Shown: positions 33,934-46,715 of the stretch, one piece after another
Layout of the letters: every line of letters begins with the position of its first letter
Numbering within the stretch: position 1 is the first letter of the stretch
Assembly (NCBI RefSeq): GCF_002865645.1
Contig: NW_020194512.1
Coordinates: 3,203,183 to 3,267,182, forward strand
Length of the DNA: 64,000 bases
Direction: 5' to 3'
Origin: Hyaloscypha bicolor E
Taxonomy: Eukaryota > Ascomycota > Leotiomycetes > Helotiales > Hyaloscyphaceae
The notes under the pieces: model-generated
Databases searched by the model: none
What the model saw: only the letters and a program-made list of their open reading frames with translations
Told to the model about the DNA's origin: nothing
Translations under genes and position numbers: made by a program

Positions 33934-35489
33934 ATGTACACCAAGACTCTCGCTCTCGTTGCAGCCTTGGCTGGCTGTGCTGTCGCCAACACTGACAATG
34001 ACAAGGTCTACAAGTACGTTGTAACCTTCAGCATTGATGGTATGCACGGTAGCGATGTCGAGAAGTGGGTTTCCCTGAGCCCTAAGTCGACAATCGCTTC
34101 CTTGCTCAAGACCGGCTACGAGTACACCGATTGCTACACCAGTGCACCCTCGGATTCCTATCCTGGTGTCGCAAATTTCGTGACAGGCGGCAGCCCAAGA
34201 ACCACTGGTACATGAGCCTCCGTTCCTCGATTGGTTTCACAAGCTGACAAATTTAGGTATCTGGTACGATGATGTTTACGATCGATCATTCTGGCCTCCT
34301 TACTCCACGAGTGGCAAAAACTGCTCAGGCCCGCCAGGCGCTGAAGGTATGATGTTTTGACGCGAGTATCTGAATCCCTGACTGACACAAGACAGTCACC
34401 TATGACGAAACCAAAGACTACGACTGGACAAAATTGTGGTCCGGCGGCATCGATCCAGCCAACCTTCCTCAGTCCAAGATTGAAGGAGTGTGCACGTGGA
34501 CATATCCTCACCAACGTATCCGCGTGAACACCATCTACGAAGTGGTTCACGAGTCAGGAAAGCAGACTGCTTACACTGATAAGCATCCTGCTTATGACCT
34601 GGTCAGAGGGCCATCTGGAAAGGGTCTCAGCGTTGGGTACTTCCCGGAGATCCAATCGTTTGATACCACAAACGTCACCCAAATTATCGGGTATGATCAA
34701 TTGCACGTCGACAGTTGGCTTGCCTGGGTAGATGCTACTGAACTTGTCAACTCCGAGGTCCAAGAGAAATTGACTGGTATTCCCACACTGTTCGGTGGCA
34801 ACTTCCAGGCTGTCTCCGTTGCACAGAAGTCCTATGGCTATGTTGCTGGCAGCCTTGACTTCACACCCGAGCTCGTCAGGGCCTTCACTTTCGTGGATGA
34901 TTCCATCGGCCAGGTTGTCGCAGCTCTGAAAGCCAAGGGAGTCTTTGATGAAACCCTGATCGTGATCGCTTCCAAACATGGCCAGGCACCAATTGACCCC
35001 ACATTGTACGGAAAGATTAGCCAGCACATCTTCCAGACTGACGTTGGTGTTCCCGTCGACTTCATCACCACTGATGATGTGGCCCTCATCTACCTCACCG
35101 ACCAACGCGACACGGACAAAGCTGTTGACATCTTGAACGGCCTCCGCCAAACTTTGAAGATCGAGGATATCATCTCTGGCGAGCGTCTCATCTACGAAGG
35201 GTACGGTGACCCCACGAAAGACCCCGCTGTTCCTGACATCATTGTCGCTCCCGAGAAAGGCATCATCTATACCACCAGCACTAGCAAGATCGCTGAGCAC
35301 GGAGGCCTGTCAGATGATGACCGCAAGGTCGCTTGCATCGCAAGCGCCACGAACCTAAAGAAGACTGTCTTCGATCACCAGGTTCATACTAACCAGTTTG
35401 CTCCTACCATCTTGCAAGCACTTGGCTTGGACCCCAAGGCCTTGAAGGGTGCTGTTGCTGAGGGCACCAGAATTATCGATGGTTTTTAA
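33934..35489 (+). CDS. Secreted type I phosphodiesterase/nucleotide pyrophosphatase-like enzyme
   Basis: 485 aa from exons 33934-34207, 34257-34346 and 34396-35489, with two 49-nt introns carrying CTGAC branch sites. The signal peptide MYTKTLALVAALAGCAVA is followed by an alkaline-phosphatase-superfamily fold. VTFSIDGMHGSD (Asp35) supplies the first metal ligand; the nucleophile should lie in the SAPSDSYPG segment (Ser75 by analogy, where many relatives have Thr). The other metal sites are visible as YTDKHPAYD, FVDDSIG, SKHGQ and AEHGG. The enzyme would hydrolyse phosphodiester or phosphomonoester bonds outside the cell with two metal ions; the substrate is not predictable. Codon use is strongly C-ending, which suggests good expression. 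It is one of the cleanest genes in the window. Confidence 0.92.
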
Positions 35490-35668
35490 AGAAGGGGAAT
35501 GGAGGAGAGGAGGATAATGCAGATTGATTTGGCTTCCTAGAAGTCCATACCCTATTCTAATTCTTCAATATGACATAATGATTAATAAACCCCTAGGTTA
35601 TTCCGATGAATAAAGACTTCATTCCATTGTTCTTGTTGCTTTGTGAGCTATTGAGAGTCAAATTGTGA

Positions 35669-36193
35669 TTCCAACCAAAACTTCAGAACAACTTTGCCCA
35701 GAGAAAAGTTGAGGTGAGCGTCCTGCGTGGCAGGGAATGGCCCCTGGATTATTCGGACGTAACATTGGGAGTGGAAGATGATACAGCTTTGAAGTGTGAT
35801 ATTGCCGATTGCAATGGCGGGGACCTTGATTCTATCAACAAGGCTTGGGACGATCTCGTCGAAACCAAGGGCTTCTCTCGCTAGGAGTGGAGCCTGTATG
35901 ACTATGAGACGGCTGAGGGGCCGGCAGACATCGAAGATGTGATGCAGATATTTGGCGGCGGGGGTTTCGATACCAATGGCTTCGGCCGAAATGGTTTGGA
36001 CGAATACGGTGTACATTTCTCTCGAGTCCATCAAGTTTGGGATCTGGACGATGATGATATGGCGAAATTTGTGGAAAGAAGCACGGTGGAGCGAATCAAG
36101 GACAATATGAACGCCTTCTTCTTGGAGGAAAAGCTGTCCGGTGCCGCAGCCGTGCTTCCTATTATAGGCACCGAAGTCCTGGCGGTCGTTTAA
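35669..36193 (+). pseudogene. Truncated gene remnant with an internal stop
   Basis: A plus-strand frame is open from 35669, broken by TAG at 35882-35884, and continues to TAA at 36191-36193. The translation looks like a real globular protein on both sides of the stop (GGDLDSINKAWDDLVETKGF before; EWSLYDYETAEGP and FGGGGFDTNGFGRNGLDEYG after). It has no start and begins just past the phosphodiesterase gene's 3' end, so it is 5'-truncated. The opposite strand is also open without any stop for 184 codons (about 36199-35648) and could be joined to an upstream exon through a 54-nt GTATGT-CCAG intron, so a minus-strand gene is a serious alternative. Family not identified. Confidence 0.4.
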
Positions 36194-36255
36194 GACAGCA
36201 GTTTAGACAGATCGGGTCGTGTAAATACATACCTCACACAATACAGTCCAGTATT

Positions 36256-36692
36256 CAGTGTGCGAAAAAATTAATCAGATTAATTGATTAATTCATGAAT
36301 ATTCATGAATAGCATGAATAGAATTTGATTAACGTGATACTTATGTAATTTGATTAGATTAGAATAATTAATCATGATTATTCATGAATACATTAATTGA
36401 TATACACGTGACTACACCACGTGATAGTCTAGCCTAATTAAGTAAGGTTCTTGCTCTAGCACTGCCTTAGCGAGCTTTTCTCTCTAGAAGCAGGTAGCAC
36501 TAGAGCCTGATCCTTACCTAATATGGCTAGCCTGTCACGTGCTACGGTCACGTGTACATTAATCAAGTTATTCATGAATATTCATGATTAGCTTAATTAA
36601 TTCGTGAATAAAATATGATTAACGAGAAAATTTCATGAATAGATTAGATTAATAGCCATTAATCTAATCTAATCTATTCATTTCTCACACTG
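36256..36692. mobile_element. hAT-type MITE
   Basis: 437 bp with short inverted ends CAGTGTG and CACACTG and 8-bp flanks that differ at one base (CCAGTATT at 36248-36255, ACAGTATT at 36693-36700). CAG-type termini with 8-bp duplications are typical of hAT transposons. The interior is full of ATTCATGAAT palindromes and three or more CACGTG motifs and codes for nothing. It separates the gene remnant on its left from gene-poor DNA on its right. Confidence 0.8.
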
Positions 36693-36700
36693 ACAGTATT

Positions 36701-37735
36701 CAGGGGCTGCTCTCGCTTAAATTGTGCTCAACCCAGAAAATGAAAGTTCTTCCCTACCTTTCATCCCTACCTCCAGCCATGCCAAAAATAGTTCATTAAT
36801 TATATCTGCATCGCTCTCTTTTTCTCATTTATAAAGAGTGATCAGCTGTCCACTTCCTTGGGGGGAAATAGACACGGGGCTTCATGTTTCAAGAGGTAGA
36901 GCACTTGGACAACCGTGGACTACTGTAGGCTTTAGCTCCCCACAAGACTGACGACTACGCCCTGACCCTGATCTTTCTTTTTTTTATAAAATTTTTTTAG
37001 CTTTTCCTCTCCATTTCCCTGCAAACGCGTCACCATCCACCAGCTCGCAGTCAACGACTTCGGGACCGAGTCACCGAACGGACTATTCCCAGATTCCAGT
37101 GACGCGGCGCTCTCGAAAGTGGCTGAAAAGCTCGACTCGCGGATATGGCAACGGCTTGGACCCAGCGACCCCACATCTGTACGCCCCTTAATCTTGATCG
37201 ATGATAACCTCAAAACCATTTTAGTTGTTATTTGGCCAGAAGTCTGGAATCCTGATCACAGTGAAATCTCTGCTCTGAAACTTTTTCAATCTGTACAATC
37301 TATTTTTGACACTTTCTAGCAGAGAATTGTACAGGACTCGGTGACCGCGTCATCCTTCTCGGCCACCTTCAATTCAAGCCTCATTTGAGCTTCTAGCCCT
37401 ACAAGCATGGACCCACGATCCTACGAACCTCCAAAAGCTCGCCAGTCTCCGCATCGGCCCCACAGCACAAGCCTCGATCGAGTCAAGCCATGACCACGTT
37501 CCCTCAATGCCCCTCATAACTGCGCGCCATTGACCATTCAACCAACGTCATGCTCCAATAACGCCTCTTGAGATGAACACCAAATATCCACTATTATTCC
37601 TTGCTGCAGAAAGTCACATAAGTCAAAAGTCATATAGATTGTTTTTACAAGGGTAGGTGGCCATATTCGCAGCTGGCTGACGACCTCGGTGACTGGGTTT
37701 AGGGATGACTCGCAAGTGCATTCCATTTTTGAAGT
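36701..37735. other. Gene-poor tail of gene island 2
   Basis: Normal base composition to about 37.56 kb, then a drop to AT-rich DNA. A plus-strand frame from about 37000 to 37319 is open and GC-rich and would read VNDFGTESPNGLFPDSS and onward, but it has no start or recognisable domain. A 28-codon frame starts at ATG 37408. Both could be pieces of dead genes. The minus strand at 36793-36784 has an ATG that might be the first exon of the alternative minus-strand gene described for 35669-36193. Confidence 0.35.
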
Positions 37736-37915
37736 ATATAAGTCAAATCCAAAGTCTCTTATTTCCTTTAAGTAAAGAATTAATAGTTATTTCCTCTTTG
37801 ACTTAAATAATAGCTTTGCCCCCAAGAAACCAAATTTTAAGCAAGTATAGCTTAATTCTTTCTAATTCATAAGTATTAATTAATTAATATTAGTTTATTA
37901 GTAATATATATAAAA

Positions 37916-38116
37916 TGCTTAGTATATAAGTTAGTAAAGTAATTAATGCACGTAAAGATCGCAGAGTAGGGAGTTGCATTGGGTGGTAAAAGAGTTAATT
38001 GAACTAGCTAGAAAAGAGCTTGAGTGAAGTGTGAAGCTTCAGGAAGTGAGTGCACAGATCCTGACTCAGCGGAGCGATCGCACTAGCCCCAATTCAGTGA
38101 TTCTCACTGCAATACA
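37916..38116 (-). repeat. Copia-2 3' LTR, lightly mutated
   Basis: 201 bp, largely of normal composition from about 37940. It matches 44541-44741; at many positions this copy has C or G where the other has T or A. The outer end is approximate; the inner end (TGTATTGCAG on the minus strand) is clear. Confidence 0.75.
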
Positions 38117-41100
38117 CCCCCCAGGAAGGCACGATACCGTATTCTACCTATTCTACCCAATCAGAGAGCTTTGAAATGGCGAAATTCGTCCGATATATAG
38201 GATTTGCAGAGCCGTATCGATATTCCGATCCGAATAGGCTTAGCGTATATCGTTTCCTCGGATTACTGAATTCCAGAGAAGCCCTATATAAACCCCCTCT
38301 TTTTACTAACTCCAGAGCCTCTAATTAAACGCTCTTCTTTAATACTCTTCCAGAGATCCCTTCCCAAGCTTCCGATTATTACAAATATAGCTTCTACCTC
38401 TTCTCGTACTACTATTAAGTCGATTCCGGCTTGTAAATCCAAGGTATTTTTAACCCAAAATACGTTCTTGCTTTATTTTTTACTAACTTTGAATAGTATT
38501 AAATAGCTTGCAAGTCTGCTATAAGTATAGCTCTTAACTATTAATATAAAGCTCACTTTTAATAGAATATCGAGGTTTAAATCCCTATAATATCTTCTAA
38601 TACTTCTAGTACCCTTCTATTAAAGGTAAAGAAGTCTATACTAAAGCCTTGTACTCTTTATTCTACTTATACTAATCTCAGAGAGATCCTTTATATAGGT
38701 TACTATAAATTCTCTATACTATTCCAAAGCTTGTTTTGATTTAATATAGTCTTATTCGCTCTAAAAGATAAGAGTAATAGTTCTTACTATAATATTATTT
38801 AATAAAGGTTCTTATTACTAGAAGTATACTTCTAGTTATTCTTATTTAGCTATTCCGATCTCTTATATCTCTATTATATAGCTTTTTCTTATAGAACTTC
38901 TAATTACTAAAAATACTATAAGCTCTCTTTTCTTAATTTTCTTTTATAGATTTTGACTATTTTAAAGCATTTATCTGCTTTTAAGTACTCTATTTATATT
39001 ATACTTGAAATTACCGAATCTAATAAAGAGAATAGTAATAAGAGCTTTTCTACTAAGGTTTAAAAGGCTATTAATAGAAATAAAAAGTAGTTTAATTAGA
39101 TAAAGGGCCTTTTATATAAACTTATTAATATTATAGTAAAGCGCTTTTAGATCTCTTACTATTAGTTCTTAAACTCTATTATTTTAATAAATTTTATAAA
39201 TAAAAGATATAAATAAAAGCTTCTTTTTATATTATTTAATTATTTTAATCTTTATTCTAATATTCTAAAGGTTTAATAAAGCTCTAAAGTTCTCGAATTT
39301 AAATCGAGATAAATTTTTTATAAGTTTATTTATAAATATACTATTTATTTAAAGATATATAACTTGAAATATATTTTTACTATACTTTTAGTATAGCTAT
39401 ATATTCTAAATATTAATATAATAGAGCTTTATAATAATTCTTTTATTCTCTTTAATAATTAGTAAAATAGTTTACTTATTATTATAGAATATAATTCAGA
39501 GCTTTCTAAAATCTAAGTATAGATTTCTAAATAGCCTCTAGAAAGCTATAATCTCTTTTATTATATAAGTAATTCTATATATTTCTAATTCAGTTAAAGA
39601 AATAGTTATAGAGCTTTATTAAATGGCTTTCTATAATATTAAATCTCTAAATAAGGAAATTATATATTTATAGCTCAATTATTATATATCTAGATTATTT
39701 ATATATAAAGTATTAGATATAATTTATAGCTATATTTCTCTATATTCCCTATTATATTAAATTATTAAAAACTAGATTCTAAATAAATATCTAAAAGTCT
39801 AATCTATAATTATAAAATACTCTAAAATAGAATTTATTAAGAACTAAAAGAGTACTAAAATAGTAAAAGCTATATCTGCTCTAATTATAATTATAGTATA
39901 AAGTAATAATCTAATCTTTTTCTAATATATTTTAATTTAATATAAATAAGCTTAATTACTATATTTCTAAAAATTAATTTCAGATAATAAAATACTAGAA
40001 TACTTCTTATTTATTACCTTAAACTTCTTAATAATCTTTTTAATATAGGTATTATAAACTAGCTAAAGCTTTTTAGCTTTCTAATTTCTAATTATATAAA
40101 TTTCTAGAAACTATTCTATATTTTATATATTATAAAGCTTATAAACTATTTTAATCTAAATAATAATTAATTAAATATATACTTTATTATCTTTATAATA
40201 AAGTACTTAAAAGTCATTTATATAGAAAATAATAAAGATCTTATAATCTATATCTATATAAATATAGAGCTCTTTATTAAATCCCGAAAGTTTAATTCTT
40301 TTAAAAGTATTTGTCTAATACTTATATTATAAAGCAGAAACGTCTTATAGCCTATATAGAGCTCGATTTACCTCTACTATATAGCCTAGTACTTTAAAAC
40401 TATCTAGTAACTTATATATTACTATAGATCTATTGAAATCTCTTTCTATATTAATAAATATATTTATAATATTAAATTACTTTATTTTTAAATTAAAATA
40501 AACTATAATTATATTAGTTATTTAAAAAGACTTTACTATAAATATAGTAGTATATATAAATAGAAGTAATACTTTCTTTTAAAGATTTCTATAAACTACT
40601 AGCCTTAAATAATACCAAGTAATATATTTATTAAAATCGATTTTATATATAAATATCTATTTTAAAGAAATTAGAAATATATTTACTTTATTACTAGAAA
40701 TAATTCTCTAGTAATTTCAAGCTTTAAAGTTATTAATCTCTAGTTTAGTATCCGATTTAAAGTATTTTCTAGCTAGATACTTCTTTAGATTATTTTATAT
40801 TTTTAGAGCTTTCAGAAAATTATTAATATAAATTTTTCTTATTATTATATTATCTGAAATACTTTACTTTAAATATTCTCTTAATTAAACTACTATTATA
40901 GTATATATAGTTTTATAATCGAATTCCTTCTTATAATTCTTTAGCTAATTAGACTAAAGAGATTCTAAAAAAGATTCTAAATAATTAATCTAATTTAATT
41001 TACTTATTATTTATAATAGTATATTTATTATAGTAATTATACTATTACTAGCTCTATCTGAATCTCTATTCTAATTATTTCCCTTATATAAGTATATTTG

Positions 41101-44100
41101 AATTAGTTTATCTCTAGTTTTAATAATTAGCTTTTTTATTTATTTTCTCTTTAGTTTTACTATTTAATTTTCTATTTTAGCTAAGCTATTTACTTTTTCT
41201 ATAAAGAATTCTTCTATTTCTATTAAGCTATTTACTTGTTCTATAAGTGAACTTCTTGCTTTACTTATAAAAGCTATTAGTAGACTTTATTACTAGTTCT
41301 AAGAAAATCCTTTTCTGCTTTTATTAGTTTAATATACTTCTCTAATAGTTCTAGTATATTCTATTATATCTCTTTTTATAATACTAAGTTTTTTTTTAAA
41401 AGCTTAATACTTTTATTTCTATTATTTTTAGGCTCTAGTATATTTTCTAGCTCTAAAATACTTTATAAAATTATAAGTTCTATTTCTAGTAAAGTTATAG
41501 AACTTCTTATTTTCCAGTTATAACTTATTAGTATATTTATAAGTTCTTTTAATTATTAGTTCATTTATTTATTACTTTCTAGTTTAGACTTATTTCTATT
41601 TATTCTAATAAGCTATTATATTATAATTCCTTATTATTAAAGATTAATTTAGTATTCTAAATCTTATTCTTTAGAAGTAGTTTTATTATATCTTTTATAA
41701 TTTCTATATAGTAGCTTTCTATATATTTATAATTCTTTTTATAAAGAATATTCTTATTAAATATAATATTATATATAATAATTACTTAATTAAATACAGA
41801 AACCTAGATTTTATAAATATTAAATATAATATATCTAACTAAATATCTAATATATCCGTATAATATAACTTTAAATACTTTCTTATTTCGTTTTACTTTA
41901 GAGTTCTTAATTATTAGATATATTCTAGAACTATATATATCGATTCCATTTTAATTAGGCCTAAAATTAACTATTATTTATATTATAAGTTCTAGGTTAT
42001 ACTAATAGAAATAATTATAGAACTATAAATTAAGTACTTTATTTAGTATTCTCTAGTAGTTTATATATAAAGGGCTTTAATTATATAGGTAAATTGCGGC
42101 TATAGAGCTTTCTGGCTATAGCTTTTCAGGCAAATTAGCTATTAAGTATATTATAATAGCCTTATTTATAATCTCTTATTCTATTTATTTAATATTACTA
42201 TTTGGCTTATATATATATAAAGAAAAAAGCTCGATTTTAATATCTTCTTTCTTTATCCAGATTTAATAAGCTAATATTTCTTAAATTAGAATAATTACTT
42301 TCTTCTAATTATATTTAATATAAGTAATTAAAAGATTATATTATCTAAATATTTATTATTTAAAATCTCTAATTATATTAAATCCTAGTAAACCCTTCTT
42401 ATTTAGTAAAAGATATCTAAAAAGCTTTCTACTAAATTCGTTCTTAATTATTAGAATCTAGCTCGAACTATTATAGTTATTTAGATAATTAAATAGGTTC
42501 TATAAAATCTTCTAAAATAGTTAAGTAAACCTTTTTTTAGTTAGCCTATATAAGATTACTTATCTAATATATATCTAAATATAAAATTAGTATATAATTC
42601 TTATTAATCTATTAATTTCTATATTATATATATAATTAATAAGCTTTTATAAAGCTTTATAAGCTAAATACCTTATTTTTATATATTATTTTTCTTTTAA
42701 ATTACTTCTTGGTTTAAGATATTTCTTTAATCTCTTATACTAAACTTTAATTAAATATTCAAATATTAGAAATATAAATATATTACTAGTACTAGTAGAA
42801 ATTTCAAATAAAATATTAGAATAAATAAAGAGTAGCTTATATTTAAGAAAAACTAAATTAAACCTATATTCTAATTATATTAATACTATATTCTCTTTAT
42901 AATCTTTTAGTCTAATTATAAAATTATATTTATAATACTAAGCTTTCTTTTTTACTAAATAAACTTTAGAAATAATATTTATATAGAACTCTTTAATAAT
43001 TATAATATTATAGAGAATTAAATCTTTAATATATAGTTCTATAGATTTATTAATTACGTTTTTAATTATATAAATACTATATTTAATAATCGGAAAACTA
43101 GTTATTTCTATTTCTATATAATTATTAATTTTTACTTTAATAAAAGTACTAGAATTAATTAGATTCTTACTATTAACTAGATATATAGTATTATAGTTAT
43201 CTAGTAAGATATTCTAAAAGAGTAAATATCTTAAAAAATCGAGTATTATATAGATTTTCTAATTTGAACTCTGAATTATAAATATAGAATCTACTAGAAT
43301 AATATTAAAGTTTTTAGGAAATTAGATTCCGGATATTTTAGAGTTTTTTTTAGAACTAATACCGGGTATTAGCTTTTTTATAGCTTGTTTATTAGTAATT
43401 TTTATATTATATTTCTCTTTTAGCTAAAGTTTCAGATTCTTCTAATATTTAATTAAGATCTTTTTCCGGATTTTTCTAATCTATTTCTTATTAGATTTAA
43501 ATTTTATTTAAGTTTTATTTAATCCAATAATTATAGTTTTTGTAGTAATATAGCTAAATGAATTCTATTTATATTTATAAGTTTTAAATCTCTTATAAAA
43601 GTATTTATAGTACTTATTCTTATCCGAATTAGATTTACTATCCGATTCTTTACTAGTTTAATATCCGAATATTATAAAAATTATAGAAGCTTCTAAATAC
43701 TTAATATTCTAATTTTCTAAAATAATTCAGTTAAATATTTAGCTATACTATTTAAATATAAGAGTTAGAAGCCCTAGTTCGTCTTTATTATATAAATTAC
43801 TATACTATTTTATTACTTATATTAGTATAAGTTTCTACTAGAAAACTATTAAGAACTTAATTATTACTAGAATACTTTTAATTTCAGTAATTTTAAAAGC
43901 TCTAGTTCTATTAAGTGCATTTTCTAATTTGTAAACTAGTACTTTAGGCTTACTTCTTTTTTATTTACTTATAGTAGAACCGAGCTATATACTTTTTAAA
44001 TAGTAATAATTTATATTATATCTATAGAACTATATTTTATTAATAAAGCTTTAAGAATCTTGTAAATAAAGATCTATTTATTTTCTTTAAGTTCTAAAAT

Positions 44101-44540
44101 AGAGTTTATAAAGATCTCTATATTAATTATTTAATAGAGCTATTATCTAATTATATAGTAATATACTAGCTTATTTATTTAATCTAGTTTCTTGATTTTA
44201 TAATTCTATAAGAGTACTAAATAGTAATTTCTAATATTCCCGAATATTATAGGCTATAGAGATACTAGTTTTAATTCTTTTTCAATTATAGATTAAGTAT
44301 TTTTATTTTTATTTTCTGTATTAACTTAATATCTAATATAGTAATTCTCTATTTCCTTTAGTATAAGCTTGTTAATTATAAAGGAAGGCCTGAAAAAAGC
44401 TATTATATTTGTTTTAATTACTTTATTATTAAATAGATTAATCTTATTTCAGATATTCTTATTACTAGCTACTTTATAAAAAGTATTAAACTAGTCTGCC
44501 TAGAAGCTATAGTACTAGACAATAAGTAAACTAATTAGAA

Positions 44541-44741
44541 AGCTTATTAGTATAAAGCCAGGCTTATAATTAATATATATAAAGATTATAGAATAGAAAG
44601 TTATATTAGGTAATAAAAGAATTAATTAAACTAGCTAGAAAAGAGCTTAAATAAAGTATAAAGCTTCAGGAAATAAATATATAGATTTTAACTAAACGAA
44701 GTAATTATACTAGCCTCAATTTAGTAATTCTTACTATAATA
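44541..44741 (-). repeat. Copia-2 5' LTR, heavily mutated
   Basis: The partner of 37916-38116, same length, with nearly all differences being transitions toward A/T. It borders a Copia-1 LTR relic on the right. Confidence 0.75.
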
Positions 44742-44871
44742 GTAATTAATATCTAAAAATAAGAATTATAGTATTATAATATTAATATATAATCTCTAAA
44801 TCTACTAAGTCTAATAGATTCTAGTTTATTAGTCGAGTTACTTATAGAATACAAGATTATATAACTATATT

Positions 44872-45016
44872 TATTATATATACGGGTATTAGAAAGCTTT
44901 AGCTTTACTTATTTAGTAGCCCTCTTTTATTTAGCTAGATCTAGAGGCTTTCTTTAGAGCTTCTTTTAATTAAATAACTACTTATACAAATCACTATTCC
45001 TTGCTATTTTATAATA
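44872..45016 (+). repeat. Nested element, left LTR
   Basis: 145 bp, starting TATTATATATACGGGTATTA; the TG start has presumably decayed to TA. It matches 46571-46715 throughout. Confidence 0.85.
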
Positions 45017-45360
45017 GTTATAAGCCCGATATACTAGCTATATACCTCTATTAGTAATTAGTAAGTATTCTAGTAATTGCAGTTATTCTTACTATAGTTA
45101 TAACTATTAAAAGAATATATTTTACCTGGTTTTCTTATTCTTTATTTCTCTCTTTAGAATAGTAGCTTTACTAGTTTCCGATATATACTTTACTAATTAC
45201 AGAAGCTTTTCTATATAATATATAGAGCTTAAAATTAATTCCATCTTTCGAAATATATAGTATCTTATTAATTCCGATATTTTAGAAGCTTCTTACCTAC
45301 TTTCTATAGAATTCCTCCTACCTCTTATAATTAATCAAATAATTGAGTAATCGAATATCG

Positions 45361-46570
45361 AGCAAAATATTCCGTTAGTAATATGGGATACGAATAGAAG
45401 GCTAGAAGCAGAGAAGGAAGTATAACTAAGAGCTCTATATCTAGCTTATTTTAATAATATTAAAGAGAAATACTTGTTTAGGCTCAAGAAATATACTATT
45501 AAGTAATCGAATTAGTTAATATAAAGCTCTCGGTATTAGAATATCTGGAATTAGATATATTATATAGTAGAATCTGCTCTATTTATATTATATCTTAAGC
45601 TACTTATTTCCTAATAAAGGCTTTCTCTTCAGAATATTATATGAGCTCTTTATAATAAATTCTAGCTATTAGAGAATAATATACAAAAACAAATAAAGGA
45701 GGATTATAATAGAATTCTGGACTATAGTAGAATAGGTTTAGAATCTTCTAAAACCTGAATTAATAATTAGTACTAAGCTCTTATATAAGCTCAAACCTAC
45801 CGAATTACAGAAATCGAAGGATTTCTGGTAATTAAGGACTTTCTTTAAATAGTAGTAGCTAAGTTTATATCTATTTGGGAAATATAGTAACTTGCTTTAG
45901 TAATTAAGGCTAATATACTTAGAGAGCCCGTTTGTATACTCGAGTAATATAGAAGGATCTTTGAGGCCCTGATTTAGTAAAACGAATACTCTTTACTTGG
46001 GATCTTTACTTCTCTTACTAGACGATCTGATTTGCAAGGCTACTCGTGCCCTTATAAGGAAATAAGAGCGGAAAAGCACCTGTAGAAGTCCGTTAATTAC
46101 TTTATTCTAAAGCTTATAACTACTAGTTCCTGTACTAGGAAACTTGATCTATAGCCTATAGACAAGCAATTAAAGGATATACGAGAACGTCTTATAGTAA
46201 AGGGATACGAGAAGCTATATAGATAGCTTGAGAAGAAGAGTTAGATAAAGAAGGGAATAAAGCTACTAGGGCATTTTAAATACTAATAGTATATATAATA
46301 TAGTTTTCTAGCTTTAGACTTATAGAGCCGTTCAGGGCTAGAGCTAGGCTTTTTTAGAACTAAATATACTACCGGAGATATCTGGGGACGCTTTGCTTCC
46401 TATCTCTTTTAGTTCTATTAGCTTAATATAAGGCATTAGGAAATAATAGTTTCTTAGCTTTTAATTAGAAGAGATAGACTATATATATACTTATTTTACT
46501 AGAAGTACTCTATAGAAGTACTTTACTAGCTATTTTCTTTATATATAGAATTAGAAGCCTCTAAAGGATA
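45361..46570 (+). pseudogene. Degraded ORF of the nested element, function unknown
   Basis: A single plus-strand frame runs about 400 codons with no frameshift up to the right LTR. It is interrupted by some three dozen stops, almost all TAA or TAG, the outcome expected when CAA and CAG are hit by RIP. Between the stops the translation is plausible protein, for example RSDLQGYSCPYKEIRAEKHL and GDIWGRFASYLF. I recognise no zinc knuckle, protease, RT or integrase motif. It could be a gag, a captured host gene, or a domain too altered to recognise. Confidence 0.6.
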
Positions 46571-46715
46571 TATTATATATATAGGTACTAGAGAGCTTTA
46601 GCTTTACTTACTTAGTAGTCCCTTTTTATTTAGCTAGATCTAGAGGCTTTCTTTAGAGTTTCTTTTAATTAGATAACTACTTATACAAATTACTATACCT
46701 TATTATTTTATAATA
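46571..46715 (+). repeat. Nested element, right LTR
   Basis: 145 bp, the same length as the left copy, beginning TATTATATATATAGGTACTA and followed by the ATATT target duplication. Confidence 0.85.

Larger units (their letters stand above)
37916..44741 (-). mobile_element. Copia-2: LTR retrotransposon, mutated
   Basis: 6.8 kb between two 201-bp LTR-like repeats, with coding remnants on the minus strand. The RT catalytic site is recognisable as IIFYINDF on the minus strand near 40205-40230, where Copia elements have YVDD; the first Asp has become Asn, as RIP predicts. A polypurine tract (TGGGGGGTG on the minus strand) abuts the LTR at 38116, confirming the orientation. No matching target duplication was found. 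All frames are closed. Confidence 0.8.
44872..46715 (+). mobile_element. Nested 1.84-kb LTR element with an unidentified ORF
   Basis: Two 145-bp direct terminal repeats enclose 1554 bp, and identical 5-bp flanks ATATT lie at 44867-44871 and 46716-46720. It interrupts a Copia-1 LTR. The internal region carries one long degraded frame (see 45361-46570) and has no room for a full pol. It is less AT-rich than its surroundings. Confidence 0.85.

Noticed and set aside
36932..37219. 95-codon minus-strand frame in the tail of gene island 2
   Set aside because: It contains lysine-rich low-complexity from a poly-T/A stretch and competes with an equally long plus-strand frame; no domain is visible.
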